Shown here piece after piece: positions 31,004 through 41,076 of a stretch of 64,000 nucleotides of DNA. The stretch is from Echinarachnius parma. Lineage: Eukaryota > Echinodermata > Echinoidea > Clypeasteroida > Echinarachniidae. The DNA lies in the NCBI GenBank assembly GCA_037951105.1, contig JBAMJV010008890.1, positions 94,493 to 158,492 of the forward strand. The letters are read 5' to 3'. A program made the translations under genes and the position numbers. Numbering within the stretch: the first letter of the stretch is position 1; each line of letters begins with the position of its first letter. Under the pieces are notes generated by a model. The model searched no databases. It was not told the origin of the DNA and saw only the letters and a list, made by a program, of their open reading frames with translations.

Positions 31004-33928
31004 ATGGATCTGAAAAGGGGAGTTTTCATTGTGCTCCTTTTAATCCTTTTGAGCTCAACTGACTCTGGCTGTTGTGTGTACTTTGCCTATTCACACTCAC
31101 TTTCTAATCATGACTTCACTCATACATTGAAAGTGAAAGGATACTGTAATCAGCGAGTTTCATACTACAACAACTCAACAGCAACTTTTCAATTGACTTT
31201 ACTCATATGTGGGGATATCAACCCCAACCCTGGTCCTGAGAAAGAAAATGGCTTGCACTGCAGAACACATGCAAGGAAAACATACGAGCGCAACGATCTG
31301 CACGAACTGAATCCGGCATGCACGAGGGGTACTTGTCTTACAAAAGTGGACAGAAATGTGTGGGTCATAATTCACAAACTTGGGATTGCACGCAAGCGCA
31401 AAACTCACAGAGGACGAAAAGGCCGCCGCCATCACGATCCAATTCCTGTCCTTATCCGTGATAGAAATCCCCGGCGCTCTAGACCGCGAGAAAACATATC
31501 TGTTCTCATAAACACAAGAACCCTACACTCCCAGCCAAGTCTCCCTTCAGTTATGATGTTCAACGCACGTTCTCTGAAAAATAAACTGAACGACCTGGAA
31601 GCTTCGATTCATTCTCTTCAGGCTGATCCACATCTCATCGCTGTCACAGAGACTTGGTTTTCTCAAGAGAATCCTGCACATTCGTGTCATCTCGCCACCT
31701 TCAAACTGTTTCATCGAGATCGTCGGGAGCGTATAGGTGGCGGAGTTGCCCTATACGTACGCGAGGACATCAATGCACAGGAGGTCCTCTCCAACGACAT
31801 CTCCCCCAACCTAGAAGTCTTGTGGGTTCGCTTGACATCGTCTAGCTCTGTCCGTTTGAAGAGAGTTATCTACGTGTGTGTACTCTACTCACCTCCCCAG
31901 TCACCCTTCAGGGATGAACTTTCTGATCACATCATCAATACAGTTGACTTCATCCGCACCACATCAGAGAATGTATCCTTCATAATCATGGGGGACTTCA
32001 ACGATCTTGTAACACGACAAATCGAACAGCATACACTCCTCGAGCAGGTGGTCAAACAACCCACAAGGGGAACTGCAATTCTGGACCTCATCTTGACGGA
32101 TCTACATGAAAGTTACGAGGAACCATCAATATCTGCTCCTATATCTACAAGCGATCATGCTGTGGTAAACTTCTACCTTCACAGCAGAATCCCCCGTAGA
32201 AAACCAACAAAGATCTCACTCCGACCATTTCGTCAATCTGCTGTCAGCTCTTTCGGTCAATGGATCACACAAGCTGACTGGTCCCTCCTCGATGGCCTAG
32301 ATGATCCCAATGATATGACGAATGAGTTTAGCTTGACTCTCAATACCAAATACCGGCAGCACTTCGATCTTGTGACAATCAAACGTCGTGACACCGATCA
32401 ACCTTGGTTTAACAACCGCCTACGCAGACTTATACGTCAACGGGATGACGCCTACACTCACGGAAAGCCGACTTACAAGCGCCTCAGAAATAATGTCCAA
32501 AGGGAGATAACAGCTACTAAAGAAGCATACTACCCGCGTAAAGTGGGACATTTAAAAAACACAGAACCGGGAAAATGGCACCAACAGATCCGTCACCTTT
32601 CGGGATCTCCCAAGAGACCGTTGCACTTGCCTTTTGATGACAAACCCCCATTAGAGGTGGCCAATGACATCAATGCGCATTTTGCCAGGATCTGCAGTGC
32701 TCTTCCACCATTGGATACTAGTGCTCTTACAGCCTACCTGCCAGCTCCTTCACCACTACCGGTCATCGAGCGCCACCAGGTGTACTCACTATTGCGTCAA
32801 CTCAGTGCATCTAATGCTGCTCACCCTAATGACTGTCCAACACGACTCCTCATCGAATTTGCCTACGAAATCTCCGAACCACTCACCAAGATCTTCAATG
32901 CCTGTCTGCGAAGTGGTTGCTTTCCGACAATCTGGAAAAATGCATCGATTTGTCCAGTTCCGAAGACTTCAACCGTCACCAGCTTAGACCAGTTACGCCC
33001 TATCTCAATTACATCTGTTCTGGCGCGGGTCTTCGAGGGATTTCTGGCTGAATGGCTGATGCAGGACATTTTTGACAAAGTAGACCCGCAACAATTCGGA
33101 AATATGAGAGGCAGCTCAATCTCGCACTACCTCATCGACCTCATCAACACAATTCACAAAGGCTTAGACAAACCTGGAGTTTATGCCAACTTGTGTGCGA
33201 TTGACTTTAGCAAAGCATTCGACCATGTTAACCATACAACAGCAGTCGAGAAGCTCATCAAACTCGGTGCCAATCCTGCTGTGCTACCTGTCATATGCAG
33301 CTTCCTGTCAGAACGATCACAAACTGTCCGTTATCAAGGGTTTTCCTCATCTACTCGTGAGCTCACATGTGGCGTACCCCAAGGGACCAAGTTGGGTCCA
33401 ATCATTTTCCTCGTGATGGTCAATGATGCCGTACTAACTCTAGAAAATCGATGGAAGTATGTGGATGACTTAACTGTTGTTGAAATCGTACCGCGACGAC
33501 AGCCCTCACAATTACAGACACACGTGGATGCACTAGTGGATTGGTGTGGTGATAAGGATATGAAGCCAAATCCAGCTAAATGCACAACAATGCAGTTCAC
33601 CTTCCTCCGTAATCCACCACCCCCTCTGCAACTAACAATCAGTGAAGTCCAGTTAGAAGTGGTTTCCTCCATGAAACTTCTGGGCGTTATCATACAGAAC
33701 GATCTTCGTTGGGATGAACATGTTGGGCGTCTTATCACGAATGCCTCAAGGCGACTGTACATCCTCACAAAGCTGAAACGAAATGGTGTACCTAAACCGG
33801 ACCTCGTTAAAGTGTACAAGATGTACATACTTCCCATGCTTGAATATGGTGCACCAGTCTGGGCCTCCAGCATCAAACAAACCAGGAGATATGCTTGGAA
33901 CGCGTTCAGAAGAGGGCTCTTTGCATGA
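31004..33928 (+). CDS. CR1-like LINE polyprotein: 2A-like leader, endonuclease, RT
   Basis: A 974-codon frame. Residues 1-24 look like a signal peptide (basic start, then VFIVLLLILL). Residues 70-78 read GDINPNPGP, a 2A-like ribosome-skipping motif that would separate a 77-residue leader from the enzyme; the usual acidic residue (DxExNPGP) is N here, so activity is uncertain. Next come a basic stretch (125-165), an APE endonuclease (FNARSLKNKL, VTETWFS, MGDFND, TSDHAVVNF) and RT with block A AIDFSKAFDHVNH (D734), GVPQGTKLGP and catalytic YVDD (819-822) instead of the more common YADD/FADD. It ends early through a frameshift near 33890; the rest is at 33895-34203. 2A-like leaders are known in sea-urchin CR1-type LINEs. 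Confidence 0.85.
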   Translation: MDLKRGVFIVLLLILLSSTDSGCCVYFAYSHSLSNHDFTHTLKVKGYCNQRVSYYNNSTATFQLTLLICGDINPNPGPEKENGLHCRTHARKTYERNDLHELNPACTRGTCLTKVDRNVWVIIHKLGIARKRKTHRGRKGRRHHDPIPVLIRDRNPRRSRPRENISVLINTRTLHSQPSLPSVMMFNARSLKNKLNDLEASIHSLQADPHLIAVTETWFSQENPAHSCHLATFKLFHRDRRERIGGGVALYVREDINAQEVLSNDISPNLEVLWVRLTSSSSVRLKRVIYVCVLYSPPQSPFRDELSDHIINTVDFIRTTSENVSFIIMGDFNDLVTRQIEQHTLLEQVVKQPTRGTAILDLILTDLHESYEEPSISAPISTSDHAVVNFYLHSRIPRRKPTKISLRPFRQSAVSSFGQWITQADWSLLDGLDDPNDMTNEFSLTLNTKYRQHFDLVTIKRRDTDQPWFNNRLRRLIRQRDDAYTHGKPTYKRLRNNVQREITATKEAYYPRKVGHLKNTEPGKWHQQIRHLSGSPKRPLHLPFDDKPPLEVANDINAHFARICSALPPLDTSALTAYLPAPSPLPVIERHQVYSLLRQLSASNAAHPNDCPTRLLIEFAYEISEPLTKIFNACLRSGCFPTIWKNASICPVPKTSTVTSLDQLRPISITSVLARVFEGFLAEWLMQDIFDKVDPQQFGNMRGSSISHYLIDLINTIHKGLDKPGVYANLCAIDFSKAFDHVNHTTAVEKLIKLGANPAVLPVICSFLSERSQTVRYQGFSSSTRELTCGVPQGTKLGPIIFLVMVNDAVLTLENRWKYVDDLTVVEIVPRRQPSQLQTHVDALVDWCGDKDMKPNPAKCTTMQFTFLRNPPPPLQLTISEVQLEVVSSMKLLGVIIQNDLRWDEHVGRLITNASRRLYILTKLKRNGVPKPDLVKVYKMYILPMLEYGAPVWASSIKQTRRYAWNAFRRGLFA

Positions 33929-34203
33929 TCGCCTACCCAGATTTGCTGCCATATGATCAACTCTGCACAACATTCCAAGTTGATACTCTTGCCGACAGAC
34001 GAAGCACGATCATTACCAGATTTGCCAAATCCCTGCTCGATTCCCAACGCCATCGCCACTTCTTGCCTGATACTCGGCAGAACACTTCTGGTAGAGCTCT
34101 TCGGAACTCTAATCAATTGAATGTACCTCAAACTCGAACACAACGATACAAAATGTCCGCTATATCCTCTATGATTCACACAATCAATCAAAACTTGAAA
34201 TAA
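33895..34203 (+). pseudogene. C-terminal part of the CR1-like ORF, shifted frame
   Basis: The frame LERVQKRALCMIAYP continues the C-terminal domain lost from the main ORF and ends at the TAA near 34201. In related LINEs this domain follows the LPMLEYGAPVW block directly, so a single-base change near 33885-33893 explains both frames. It is not a separate gene. Confidence 0.8.
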
Positions 34204-34545
34204 CTTGATATGATAATGTAATGTTATATATGACCTGTATGCAACTTGTTTTTCTATTAATATGATGTTTTCAATCTATAGTCCTATTTCTTACACTCCA
34301 CTGTTACATTATTGGATAGACTTATATTGCACACAATTTTCGTTTTTAGGTCATTAATTTGGTCGTTAGTCAGTGTAATTGTTTGTTAACGCAATAATTT
34401 TATCTTTATACTTAAAGTCCATTATTTTTTGTTTGTTGAATGTATGATTTTGTATAATGTGTATTTTAATTATGTATGTAATCATTCATGTAAACTGAAC
34501 TGTTTTAGTCCATGGACTTTTTGTTCAGTCTTTTATATACCGTAA

Positions 34546-34580
<35 letters not shown>

Positions 34581-34687
34581 AAAAATGAACAGCGACCCTC
34601 ATTCCGTATCATGAATAGGGAACATTTTCTTCGATTATGAATAGCGGTCCTTATGAATAGCGAGCGGACCCCGCAATTAAGTGCGGA
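34204..34687. other. LINE 3' UTR, AATA tail and flanking TATGAATAGCG units
   Basis: 3' UTR to about 34543 without further features, the (AATA)n tail to 34585, then units such as GAACAGCGACCCTCATTCCG and TTATGAATAGCGGTCC up to about 34665, matching the left flank of the LINE at 30600-30655. Confidence 0.6.
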
Positions 34688-34873
34688 TTAAATGATAGCT
34701 GAGTTTTCGTGAAGAGAGCAACCTACAGTTTGTGTCAAACTGAATTTTAGTAACCCAAATCTGTACCATTACATTACAAGCTAACATATATAACTTCACC
34801 ATGTTCGAAAGCAATAACAAATTACAAATAAATAGGTTTAAACAAATGTTGTCATTCAAACTCACTCACTCAC

Positions 34874-35870
34874 TCAATCCTCGTCTGTGCCATCAGGCGC
34901 TTGAGGCGACAGGAGGGATTTCCATCTGGCTCTATCTGCTGCTACATGGGGGGCTGTGTTGAGGGAGAGTCCTCTGCCTTTCAAGTCCTTTTGAATGGTG
35001 CGTCTCCATGTTTCTTTCGGTCGGCCTCGCTTTCGTTTGCCCTGTGGTGTCCATCGCATCGCAGTCCTTGTGATGGAGTTGGGCGACATTCTGCAAACAT
35101 GCCCAAGCCATCTCCATCGGCGCCTCTCAAGGGTCTGTTCCATGGGCATCATTCCAGTTTTTCTGTGAAGATCTTCATTGGAGATGATGTTGGGCCAGAA
35201 TATCTTCATGATGCGACGGAGGCATTTATTTTGGAACACTTCTAGCTTGCGTTTGATAGCAACGGTGGTTTTCCAGCATTCTGATCCATAGAGAAGAATA
35301 CTTAGCACATTGCTCCTGAAAATTTTAATCTTTGTTTTGATGTTTAGTCCGGTGCTTCTCCAGATGGTTCTGATCATGGCAAAAGCTTGGTTTGCTTTAC
35401 TGATCCTTGCGTTTATTTTTTGGATGCAATCGCCATCTGGTGTAACCTTGCTACCCAAGTACGTGAATTCTTGTACGTCCTCTAGTGGTTTTCCATTTAC
35501 CATGATAGGATTATTGTTAGTTGTGTTTTTCCTCAACGCCTGTGTTTTCTTAGCATTGACTTTAAGGCCAATGGTGTCGGCTACCCTAGATAAACTCTCT
35601 GTCTTCTGCTGTGCATCTTGATACCTGCTTGATAAAAGTCCCAGATCGTCTGCGTAGTCCAGGTCCTCTAAAACTGTAGTGAGTGTCCACTGGATGCCCT
35701 GTCTTTTTCCCTGGGTGACGCCTCTCATCAACCAGTCAATAGCCAAGGAGAACAGTAATGGTGATAGTATACATCCCTGTTTGACTCCGGTGTTTACCGT
35801 AAATGGTTCCGTCAGTTGATTGTTATGAATAACTCGGCATTCAAATTCATTATACAATGCTTTTATAATG
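34874..35870 (-). pseudogene. RTE LINE: RT palm and C-terminal domain
   Basis: Open from the MITE border to the stop at 34874-34876. It contains TGVKQGCILSP (about 35745-35795), LDYADD (about 35650-35668), EFTYLGSKVTPDGDC, LYGSECW and the basic end GKRKRGRPKETWRRTI. Catalytic aspartates are present. Removing the MITE with one TTAA joins this part in frame to the block ending LKHYGIPQKLV. Confidence 0.87.
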
Positions 35871-36256
35871 TTAAAGGGACTTAGTAACATTGTCCAAATC
35901 CTCAAAATAAATTTTTCATTCTAGCGGGTCCCTCATACCTTGTTGTATTCGTATTAACAAAAAAATCATGGGACAGGTTTCGGTTTTTCAAATTTCCCTT
36001 TCGTTACAAAGATATGTACGATTTAATTTTTCAGATAAGAAAAACTCGCCCAGGGTTTTTCTTCTGTGTACAAAGTGAGTGCAGTGAGTTATTGAATATA
36101 ACTTTGCATTTTCACTCATTACTTGGCCATGCAATGTTCATTTGACTTGAAATTTTCACACAATACCCTGTGGACATATGAGATAACAATAATATACATT
36201 GCATCAACCATTCATCACGTGTTGCACATGTCAACAAAGTTACTAGATCCCTTTAA
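35871..36256. mobile_element. TTAA-flanked MITE, family C, copy 1
   Basis: Starts TTAAAGGGACTTAGTAACATTG and ends CAAAGTTACTAGATCCCTTTAA, inverted ends with three differences. It interrupts the RTE reverse transcriptase, and the LINE reading frame is restored exactly when the element plus one TTAA is taken out, which proves TTAA as the duplicated target. No coding capacity; piggyBac-type by target. Confidence 0.88.
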
Positions 36257-37118
36257 CTAGTTTTTGTGGGATACCATAGTGTTTGAGTATCTTCCATGAT
36301 GAAGAGCGATGAAGGCTGTCAAACGCTTTCTCGAAATCTACGAACACCACATAGAGTGCGCTGTTCCATTCTTGTGATTGTTCAAGGATTTGTCGTAGTA
36401 CGAAAATATGATGTGCACGATCGTCCTTTCCTAAAACCGGCTTGCTCTTCTCTCAGTATGGTATCCACTGCTGTTGTGATGGGTTGTAAGATAGTGCGGC
36501 TGAATATCTTGCTGGTGAGGGATAACAAGGTAATGCCTCTCCAGTTATTGCAGTCCTCAAGGTTTCCCTTCTTTGGCAGCTTAACGATGACACCGGTTTT
36601 CCATTCATCTGGTATAGTTTCTTTGTCCCATATGTCTTGCATAATGTGTCTTAAAAGCTCAGGTGTTTCTTGTTCTTCAGCCTTTAGCATCTCAGGACAC
36701 ACTCCATCTTCTCCTGGTGCCTTCCCAGACTTCAATTTCCGGATGGCTTCTTTTACTTCCCCGACTGTGATGTTGCCTATGTTAATTACAAGATCCTCAT
36801 CTGCTTCTGGAATATGTGAGAGTACTTGTGGCTCTGGTCGATTTAGTACCTCTTGAAAGTGTTCCCTCCATCTACTCAGCTTCGCATGTTCTTGTGAGAT
36901 TAATTACCCATTTGCAGCTTTTACTGGTACATCCTGGTTTACATTTGGATCCCCCCGTAGTTTTCGTGTGATCCTGTAGACTGTCTTCATGTTATTTCGT
37001 TGGGCAGCAGTCTCCGCTTCTTCAGCAAGTTGTTCGGTGAACCGTCTTTTGTCTCTCCTTGCTGCTTTCTTCACTTCCTTATCTTTCTCTCTGTACTGAG
37101 TATTGAACCTTTCCTTCA
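36257..37118 (-). pseudogene. RTE LINE: linker and RT fingers/palm start
   Basis: Continues the linker with EKDKEVKKAARRDKRRFTEQ, has a stop after VPVKAANG (near 36904), then SGKAPGEDGVCPEMLKAEEQ, LPKKGNLEDCNNWRGITLLS and EQAGFRKGRSC. A shift near 36400-36420 moves to HIFVLRQILEQSQEW and block A VVFVDFEKAFDS (about 36325-36360). It reaches the MITE in the middle of LKHYGIPQKLVN; the codon for VN contains the target TTAA. Confidence 0.85.
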
Positions 37119-38270
37119 GCCTGGGACAGGGGTGTCGATCCGTTTTTGAGATTGGGGGGGGGGGGCGAAATTTGAAAAATTTTCCAGAGTGACCACTGAG
37201 AGAGCTAAAAGCCCCACATTGGCATGCCAGAAAGTTTTATTATGCGCTCATTGAAAGTGTCTTGATGGCTCGAAGACCTGACTTTGGGGGCACCCACAAT
37301 TGGGGACAATAATGGGGGTCCAGGGGGCGGAGCCCCCGGAAGCTTTTATTAGATTTCAGACATTTGCTCCTAGCATGGGTGTTAAAATTGTATAAAATAG
37401 TGAACCTACTCATAACGTATTTGTAAAGGGCATAGCGAGGAAAAGACTGAGCCTTGCATGAGATGGATCCACGTGATCATGTATAGGCCTACTATAGAGC
37501 CATCGATATAGTCTAGGGCATTGGGCTCCCATGAAACTAAGCAAGGGCGTCAAAAATTTCTAAAAAGTGTAGGGGAGACATTGCGAGGAAGCGAAGCGAC
37601 CAAGCGGGGGAGGGTGTGGGAGGGGGTGTCCCCCTCCCACAATATAGGGAGCTTTTCTATTTTGGGGCGTGAAATTGTGCGATTTGGTGCAAACCTGAGA
37701 CAGAAATTTCACGTAATATGAAGTATATAGGTATGAAACCAAACATACATAATGACAAAGGGAGGGGGACAATCTGCTCCTTTTTCAAATGTGGGGGGAC
37801 ATGATATTCCAATTTGATTTGCGTTCAGCGCATATGTACCGAGATTATCTTATTTTCTGTGACGGTGTGCTATCTATAGATGAGGGTTTAATAAACTTGG
37901 TTTGAGGTGTGCGTTTGAGAAATTACGCTGCCCAACACATTTCAAAAGGTGAGTTCCCGCAACCCAAATGAAACTTGCAATATGAGAAACTGTATGCGCG
38001 CGAAGCGCGCGGCCAAAAAATAGATTTACAGTCCTTTTCAAACTAAAAAAAACGGCTATTTTGAAGATTAATTATTGATAAATTTGTCTTTCCCCTCTTT
38101 GGCATTATATCACTCGATTTTTTTTCTTCCTCATTTTCGGAATTATTGGGGGGGGGCGAAATGATATGTTCGCCCCCCAATATTTTCATTGTGCGGGGGG
38201 GGGGGGGGGGCGACCGCCCCCCCCCTGCCCCCCCCCCCCCCCCCCCAGGATCGACACCCCTGGCCTGGGA
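37119..38270. mobile_element. Non-autonomous hAT element with 8-bp duplication
   Basis: Inverted ends CAGGGGTGTCGATCC (37127-37141) and GGATCGACACCCCTG (38248-38262) are perfect over 15 bp. The 8-bp sequence GCCTGGGA flanks both sides (37119-37126, 38263-38270), the hAT signature. Length without duplication is 1136 bp. The interior has G/C tracts (37147-37158, 38151-38157, 38197-38246), a GGGGGCGGAGCCCCC palindrome and a CGCGCGAAGCGCGCG palindrome, but no transposase. It splits the RTE LINE linker. Confidence 0.88.
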
Positions 38271-39019
38271 GACTTAGAGCTCAGGAATTTCTTCTTCAAC
38301 AACTTCCTCTCATCAATGACATTCCATGTGTCTTCAGACATCCACTCTGATTTATTATTTTTCCTGTAGCCGATGGTCTCCTTTGCTGTCTGGTTCATGG
38401 CTTCATTAAAACTATCTATCGTCAGTGCTTCTTCGTCTTGGAGAATACTAAAGCGATTTCTTAATGCAATACAAAATTCTCTCTTTGTATCAGGATCCCG
38501 TAGTTTTGTGACATCGAAACGCCGATCCCTGCTGTCCCCAATGTTTGCTTTCCTTAACCTTAGCATGAGTTTTGCTACAACTAAGTTGTGATCACTGCCA
38601 ACATCAGCATTTATCATCACTCGTACATCCTGAAGAGATCGCTTCCACTTATTATTAATGATGATATGATCAATCTGGCTTTGAGTTCTTCCATCAGGCG
38701 ATGTCCACGTCAATTTGTGAATATTCTTGTGGGCGAAAATAGTACCTCCAATCACCAGATTATTTTCTTCACAAATGTCGACCAGTCGCTCACCGTTGTC
38801 CGTCATATCTCCTAGTCCGTGTTGTCCCATAACTTTTTCCCTATTCCTATTATCTCTTCCTACCATCGCATTAAAATCACCTAACAAAAGAAGTACATCG
38901 TGTCTTGGTACGTCTTCTAGAACTCCTTGTAGTGCCTTATAGAACTGGTCTTTGGCCTGTTCCTCTGCATCATCAATAGGTGCTTAAGCCACTATAATTG
39001 ATAGCTTAGCATATTTAGA
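38271..39019 (-). pseudogene. RTE LINE: endonuclease part
   Basis: From 39019 leftwards the frame gives AKLSIIVA, an in-frame stop, then DDAEEQAKDQFYKALQGVLE, catalytic GDFNAMVGRDN, LTWTSPDGRTQSQIDHII and GSDHNLVVAKL, followed by the linker MSEDTWNVIDERKLLKKK. The frame runs into the hAT insertion at 38262, where the C-terminal residues become poly-Pro and poly-Gly. The family normally continues straight into the segment at 37118. Confidence 0.85.
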
Positions 39020-39425
39020 GTCATTCAAAATGAGACTTTAAAACTCAAACGAGCGCGCTCTAAAATCTCATTGGTTTCAACGATTTTAAATAAAATATTG
39101 TGCATGTGATGTTTTGTTGAAATAGTGATTAGATAAAGAGATATTCAACAACTATTTAAAAACCTCTTTCGTACATTGTTTAAAAGAGGAAGCATTTTGA
39201 ATTTGTGTATTAAAAGCCTGGTTCAAAATTATCTACTTATTGTGGGGCCCCACAATTATGAGAATTGTTATGTTTGTGGACATTTCAGCCATTTCTGAAC
39301 CGGTTTTGATCAAAGAAAAGTTCACTCTGTCATTAAAATTGTATGCTCTATGACACTCGGTTTTTCATTATCTCACAACACATTTTGATTAACGCCCTCT
39401 ATACCAAAACTCAACTATTCATTAC

Positions 39426-39958
39426 TATAAATCGAATCACGGCTTGCTTTCAGAGTAAATATTACATTCAATCCAGTTACTAAAAAATCAAGAACAAAAC
39501 TAAGGTCTTAAAATAGTAATCTGATATAATCATGAACAATTAAATGTGTTCATATATTAATTATGGACCTGTAAGTTATGAAGTAGTATTGATCAGCAGC
39601 TAGCATTGGTATGGGTAGCAATTTTTGCTATGGTAAAATCCTTTAAAATCAGAGGAATATTTTTGAGATTTATTCCTTGGAAGTGTCTTTTAGATGACTC
39701 TTAGCACTGTTTGAGAAAAGATTTTGTATTTTTGACTATAAGATTGAGACTTCTTAATCCAAGTTTTTCTCAGCTTTTTGGATGGAGATTTGTTTAGTCC
39801 CACTTGTGAGATTGTATGTCTGTACATCACCACATGTGTCATTAGACATTTTACCTGCCTGCATCCAGCAAACCGACTACTCACATTCGTGGATCTTATG
39901 GACTTTACTCTCTGAAAAATGATTATGGTGAAATCATAGAAGTGATACTAGTTCCAAC
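39426..39958. other. Intergenic, nothing recognised
   Basis: Spacer between the family-A MITE and the next LINE. The last part may be LINE 5' UTR, but its border is not visible. Confidence 0.4.
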
Positions 39959-40008
39959 TTGAGATTTTGGAATTAAACTCTGCTTCTGAAAAAAAATAAA
40001 AAATAAAA

Positions 40009-41012
40009 ATGGCCACCAGAGGCAGAAAGACAAGTGTCAGCAGGAACACTGGACGGAAAGGAAGTGTAATGAGAGGACTTCAGCAACTGATACAAATGAG
40101 AAACTCAATCAAGCCCAAGGTAGGAAAGAGATCAAAGACAATTTCAGTTGTGGAAGCTGTGGGATGATAGTGTTGGATGATGATGCAGCTTTAGAATGTG
40201 AACTTTGCAACTTTTGGTACCGCTGTTCCTGTCAAAAGATATCCACAAAACTGTACAACACCATAAGTGAATTTGATGATGATGCTGATGGTGTCCACTG
40301 GTACTGTAAAACATGCAACAAGACAGCAAAAAGTATGATGACGATGATGACGTCACTGCAGATACAACACACCAAGTTGGAAGCCAGTGTGGCTGAGCTG
40401 CGAGAAGAGATGCAAGAGTGCAAGACGGGGTGTGTCGAGTCTCACTCAGAACTTCGGCAAGAGATGCGAGTCATGTTTGACAACCAAAGTCGCCCAGCCA
40501 CTGCTAATCCAGAACAAATTGATCAAGCCGAAACATACAACATCATGAACAAGGTGGTAAAAGAGAAGCTCGAAGAAATGGAGGAGAAAGACAGAAGAAA
40601 AACCAACATCATCTTCTTTGGAGTCCCCGAGTCCGACAGCGGCGAGCCTGCAATCAGGAAAAGAGACGACGAATCCAAAATCAGAGCAATGACGGATCTA
40701 GAGATCAAAACCCTATACAGATTAGGAAAGAAGGATGACACTAAGACTAGACCACTCAAAGTAGTATTAAACAACCAAGCCACGAGAGATGATATCTTGC
40801 AGAAATTCAGAAAGGGCGAACTAGACCTAAGTGCATACGATGAGGGCGTTGTGCAACTATCGAGACACAGAACCAAGACCGAGAGAGAAGAGTACATGAA
40901 GCTCAGAAATGAACTCAGGGAAAGGAAAGAAAGAGGAGAGAATGATCTGGTCATCAGAAATGGACGGATCAGAAAGCAGACTTTTCGCCCCCACGGCGAA
41001 GAACCCGCATAG
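40009..41012 (+). pseudogene. CR1 ORF1: PHD-type zinc finger plus coiled coil
   Basis: ORF1 of CR1-like elements binds element RNA or DNA. A start at 40009 (MATRGRKTSVSRN) changes frame near 40050-40075 to one reading NFSCGSCGMIV; from there to 41012 it is open. Cys/His spacing CGSCG..CELCNFWYRCSC..WYCKTCN is a PHD-type finger. Residues corresponding to 40360-40470 are a coiled coil (LEASVAELREEMQEC). The rest contains KTNIIFFGVPES, LYRLGKK and RPLKVVLNN, an RRM-like segment as in other LINE ORF1 proteins, and a basic tail. A shorter start at 40164 would cut the zinc finger. Confidence 0.75.
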
Positions 41013-41076
41013 AAGCCAGAACCACAACACCAGCACTGTACATACATGCACTAGTAGTGAAGAGCACCAAAGCACA

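Larger units (their letters stand above)
30656..34585 (+). mobile_element. Near-complete CR1-like LINE with 2A-like motif
   Basis: A LINE with a ~350-bp 5' region, a single long ORF (31004-33928) continued after one frameshift to 34203, a ~340-bp 3' UTR, and an AATAAATAAATAAATA tail (34544-34585). It is bounded on both sides by TATGAATAGCG-type host units. Endonuclease, RT and C-terminal domains are all present. Only the frameshift near 33890 separates it from an intact ORF. Confidence 0.85.
34861..39019 (-). mobile_element. RTE-type LINE, minus strand, twice interrupted
   Basis: Reading from right to left: partial endonuclease and linker (39019-38271), hAT insertion, linker and RT start (37118-36257), family-C MITE, RT and C-terminus (35870-34874). 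Perfect 10-bp target duplication GTCATTCAAA at 34851-34860 and 39020-39029. The 3' end is a (GAGT)n tail that begins at the stop codon itself. It lacks the first part of the endonuclease (5'-truncated). Lesions of its own: an in-frame stop near 38985, a stop near 36904 and a frameshift near 36400-36420. Confidence 0.88.
34688..39425. mobile_element. TTAA MITE, family A, copy 2, split by an RTE LINE
   Basis: Left part 34688-34860 starts TTAAATGATAGCTGAGTTTT and carries the ACCATGTTCGAAAG block; right part 39030-39425 carries the GAGCGCGCTC, GGGGCCCCACAATTA and CCAAAACTCAACTATTCA blocks and ends where the right TTAA has decayed to TTAC. Together they equal one family-A MITE as at 9014-9556. The LINE between them is flanked by the 10-bp duplication GTCATTCAAA. 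Confidence 0.8.

Noticed and set aside
33334-34191. 285-codon minus-strand frame opposite the CR1-like RT
   Set aside because: Antisense shadow of a confidently identified coding strand, with no motif of its own.
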